Below, piece after piece: positions 31,255 through 32,851 of a DNA stretch of 32,851 nucleotides; position 1 is the first letter of the stretch, and the number at the start of each line of letters is the position of its first letter. The notes under the pieces were generated by a model. That model was not told the origin of the DNA. It made no database searches and saw nothing but the letters and a program-made list of their open reading frames with translations. A program made the position numbers and the translations under genes. Location of the stretch: NCBI RefSeq assembly GCF_016745505.1, contig NZ_JAERUC010000129.1:1-32851 (forward strand). The letters are read 5' to 3'. The DNA comes from Streptomyces silvae (GTDB lineage Bacteria > Actinomycetota > Actinomycetes > Streptomycetales > Streptomycetaceae).

Positions 31255-32561
31255 GCATGACGACGATCCTGATGACGATCCTCGGGATCGCCGTCTTCGC
31301 CGTGGGGCTGCTGTTCTCGATCGCCTGGCACGAGCTGGGCCACCTGTCGACGGCCAAGCTCTTCGGCATCAGGGTGCCGCAGTACATGGTCGGCTTCGGG
31401 CCGACCCTCTGGTCGCGCAAGAAGGGCGACACCGAGTACGGCATCAAGGCCATCCCCGCGGGCGGCTACATCCGCATGATCGGCATGTTCCCCCCGGGGC
31501 CCGACGGCCGGATCGAAGCGCGCTCCACCTCACCGTGGCGCGGCATGATCGAGGACGCCAGGTCGGCCGCCTTCGAGGAGCTGGAGCCGGGCGACGAGAC
31601 GCGCCTCTTCTACACACGCAAGCCGTGGAAGCGCGTCATCGTGATGTTCGCCGGACCCTTCATGAACCTGGTCCTGGCCGTCGCGATCTTCATGGGCGTG
31701 GCCATGACCTTCGGCTTCCAGACCCAGACCACCGAGGTCGCGGGCGTCCAGCAGTGCGTGATCGCCCAGAGTGAGAACCGCGACACCTGCAAGACCTCCG
31801 ACCCGGTCTCGCCGGCCAAGGCCGCGGGCCTGGAGGAGGGCGACAAGATCGTCGCCTTCAACGGCCGGAAGGTCGACGACTGGGCCACCCTCTCGGACAA
31901 GATCCGCCAGACCATCGGCCCGGCCACCATCACCGTGCAGCGCGACGGCCAGGAACAGACCCTGAACGCCGTGCTGAAGAAGAACGCCGTGGCCAAGAAG
32001 GACGCCCACGGCGAGGTCGTCCCCGACCAGTACGTCAGCGCCGGCTACCTCGGCTTCGCCGCGAAGACGGAGATCCTTCCGCTCTCCTTCGGCGACTCGG
32101 TCGTCCGCATGGGCGACATGATCGAGAACGGCGTCGACTCGATCATCGCGCTGCCCTCCAAGATCCCCGACCTGTGGAACGCGGCGTTCAGCGACGGCGA
32201 GCGGGCCGACGACTCACCGGTCGGCGTGGTCGGCGCGGCGCGGATCGGCGGCGAGGTGATGAACCTCGACGTCCCGGCCCAGAACCAGATCGCGATGATG
32301 CTGTTCCTGCTGGCCGGGTTCAACCTCTCGCTGTTCCTCTTCAACATGCTGCCCCTGCTCCCGCTCGACGGCGGGCACATCGCGGGCGCGCTCTGGGAGG
32401 CCCTGCGCCGCAATCTGGCCAAGGTCTTCAAGCGGCCCGACCCCGGCCCGTTCGACGTGGCGAAGCTCATGCCCGTCGCCTACGTGGTCGCGGGGATCTT
32501 CATCTGCTTCACGCTGCTGGTGCTGGTCGCCGACATCGTGAACCCGGTGAAGATCACCTGA
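31251..32561 (+). CDS. rseP: RIP metalloprotease, site-2 protease family (RseP/Rip1-like)
   Basis: Intramembrane zinc protease, 436 residues, that cleaves membrane-anchored regulators such as anti-sigma factors. The zinc motif HELGH (His27-Glu28-His31) lies in the first helix, the GFGPTLW and AIPAGGYIRMIGM beta segment follows, and a PDZ domain sits at about 175-245 (DPVSPAKAAGLEEGDKIVAFNGRKVDDW). The second motif NMLPLLPLDGGH (about 366-377, Asp as third ligand) lies before the last helix. ATG 31251 overlaps the dxr stop (ATGA). The association with MEP-pathway genes is conserved in actinobacteria. The substrate is not encoded nearby. A long frame starting at 31059 is only the dxr shadow. 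Confidence 0.95.
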   Translation: MSMTTILMTILGIAVFAVGLLFSIAWHELGHLSTAKLFGIRVPQYMVGFGPTLWSRKKGDTEYGIKAIPAGGYIRMIGMFPPGPDGRIEARSTSPWRGMIEDARSAAFEELEPGDETRLFYTRKPWKRVIVMFAGPFMNLVLAVAIFMGVAMTFGFQTQTTEVAGVQQCVIAQSENRDTCKTSDPVSPAKAAGLEEGDKIVAFNGRKVDDWATLSDKIRQTIGPATITVQRDGQEQTLNAVLKKNAVAKKDAHGEVVPDQYVSAGYLGFAAKTEILPLSFGDSVVRMGDMIENGVDSIIALPSKIPDLWNAAFSDGERADDSPVGVVGAARIGGEVMNLDVPAQNQIAMMLFLLAGFNLSLFLFNMLPLLPLDGGHIAGALWEALRRNLAKVFKRPDPGPFDVAKLMPVAYVVAGIFICFTLLVLVADIVNPVKIT

Positions 32562-32579
32562 CGCCTCACACGTCTCACA

Positions 32580-32618
32580 GGTGGCGGCCGGTCACACAGG
32601 TGGTGTACGGCCGCCACC
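32580..32618 (+). terminator. Inverted repeat after rseP
   Basis: GGTGGCGGCCG (32580-32590) pairs perfectly with CGGCCGCCACC (32608-32618) around a 17-base loop, 19 bases after the rseP stop. No U-tract follows. It likely ends or reduces transcription from the dxr-rseP pair before ispG; the 181-base gap should also hold an ispG promoter, of which I see only a weak TAACCT at 32668-32673. Confidence 0.6.
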
Positions 32619-32742
32619 CATCGGGAGGTTCGTCGGCACGGGTGCGCCCTGTTCTCCTCCGGTGCCGTAACCTCGAAGCCTGGAGCCCGCCGTTCTCGGG
32701 ACCTCGATCCACACTGATCCACACCTTGGGGATGCTCAGCGC

Positions 32743-32851
32743 ATGACTGCGATTTCTCTCGGAATGCCGGCCGTTCCGACCAAGCTCGCCGACCGACGGG
32801 TCAGCCGCCAGATCCAGGTCGGGTCGGTGGCGGTCGGCGGGGACGCACCTG
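32743..32851 (+). CDS. ispG: 4-hydroxy-3-methylbut-2-enyl diphosphate synthase (partial, right edge)
   Basis: Only the first 36 residues are in the window: MTAISLGMPAVPT, then KLADRRVSRQIQVGSVAVGGDAP. This matches the start of actinobacterial IspG/GcpE, where RxSRQIxVGxVxVGGDAP precedes the TIM barrel. The enzyme is a 4Fe-4S protein that makes HMBPP in the MEP pathway, the same pathway as dxr. The ATG at 32743 has GGGG about eleven bases upstream. Identification rests on the N-terminus plus the conserved dxr-rseP-ispG order. Confidence 0.9.
   Translation, partial: MTAISLGMPAVPTKLADRRVSRQIQVGSVAVGGDAP

Noticed and set aside
32580..32742. Riboswitch or small RNA between rseP and ispG
   Set aside because: Only one simple inverted repeat is present; no multi-helix or conserved riboswitch core could be recognised by eye.

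Overview
The window is a chromosomal segment of a high-GC actinomycete, almost certainly Streptomyces. The evidence is the very GC-rich sequence with G/C-ending codons, GTG starts, GGAGG-type ribosome binding sites and the families present: SAV2177-type methyltransferase, MmyB-like XRE regulator, multidomain GH18 chitinase and Tat-dependent lipoprotein. The gene order (polyamine locus, chitinase, gabT, PucR, acyl-CoA dehydrogenase, then dxr-rseP-ispG) matches what I know of the Streptomyces core chromosome. I see no IS element, prophage, CRISPR array, tRNA or rRNA. Coding density is high and no gene-free stretch exceeds 300 bases; the longest is the 244-base divergent region at 19173-19416.

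Layout. 1-3712, minus strand: a tightly packed run of adenosine deaminase, glycerophosphodiesterase-like protein, SAM methyltransferase and a histidine kinase cut by the left edge. Three of these genes touch or nearly touch (GTGA overlap, 51-base gap, TGATG overlap). 3832-5171: a DUF4190 membrane protein converging on a NADAR protein through a strong two-way terminator. 5375-12553, plus strand: a polyamine uptake and breakdown operon (aminoaldehyde dehydrogenase, Tat lipoprotein binding protein, ATPase, two permeases, PuuB-like amine oxidase). 12562-14986: a divergent LLM flavin oxidoreductase / XRE regulator pair and an unrecognised small protein. 15068-17763: a secreted chitinase with a DasR-type operator in its promoter, overlapping tail-to-tail a PAP2 phosphatase.

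17832-25111: GABA aminotransferase gabT on the minus strand, divergent from a plus-strand set of a membrane-anchored VirD4/TraD-like ATPase, a PucR regulator and a second aldehyde dehydrogenase. 25296-29939: acyl-CoA dehydrogenase, a divergent EPSP synthase, a lincosamide-nucleotidyltransferase-like protein and a lipoprotein. 30001-32851: dxr, the site-2 protease rseP and the start of ispG, i.e. two MEP isoprenoid enzymes around an intramembrane protease.

How they fit together: the 5375-12553 operon imports polyamines and oxidises them towards GABA. GabT would convert GABA to succinic semialdehyde, and the ALDH at 23666, beside the PucR regulator, is a candidate for oxidising that to succinate. 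This chain is inferred from families and position. I did not find a convincing wholly new system. The most unusual items are the orphan VirD4-like membrane ATPase, the tandem repeat inside the kinase ATP lid, the LLM/XRE pair with a shared palindrome, the EPSP synthase with an altered inhibitor-contact motif, and several genes whose promoter -10 boxes sit where a leaderless mRNA would need them.
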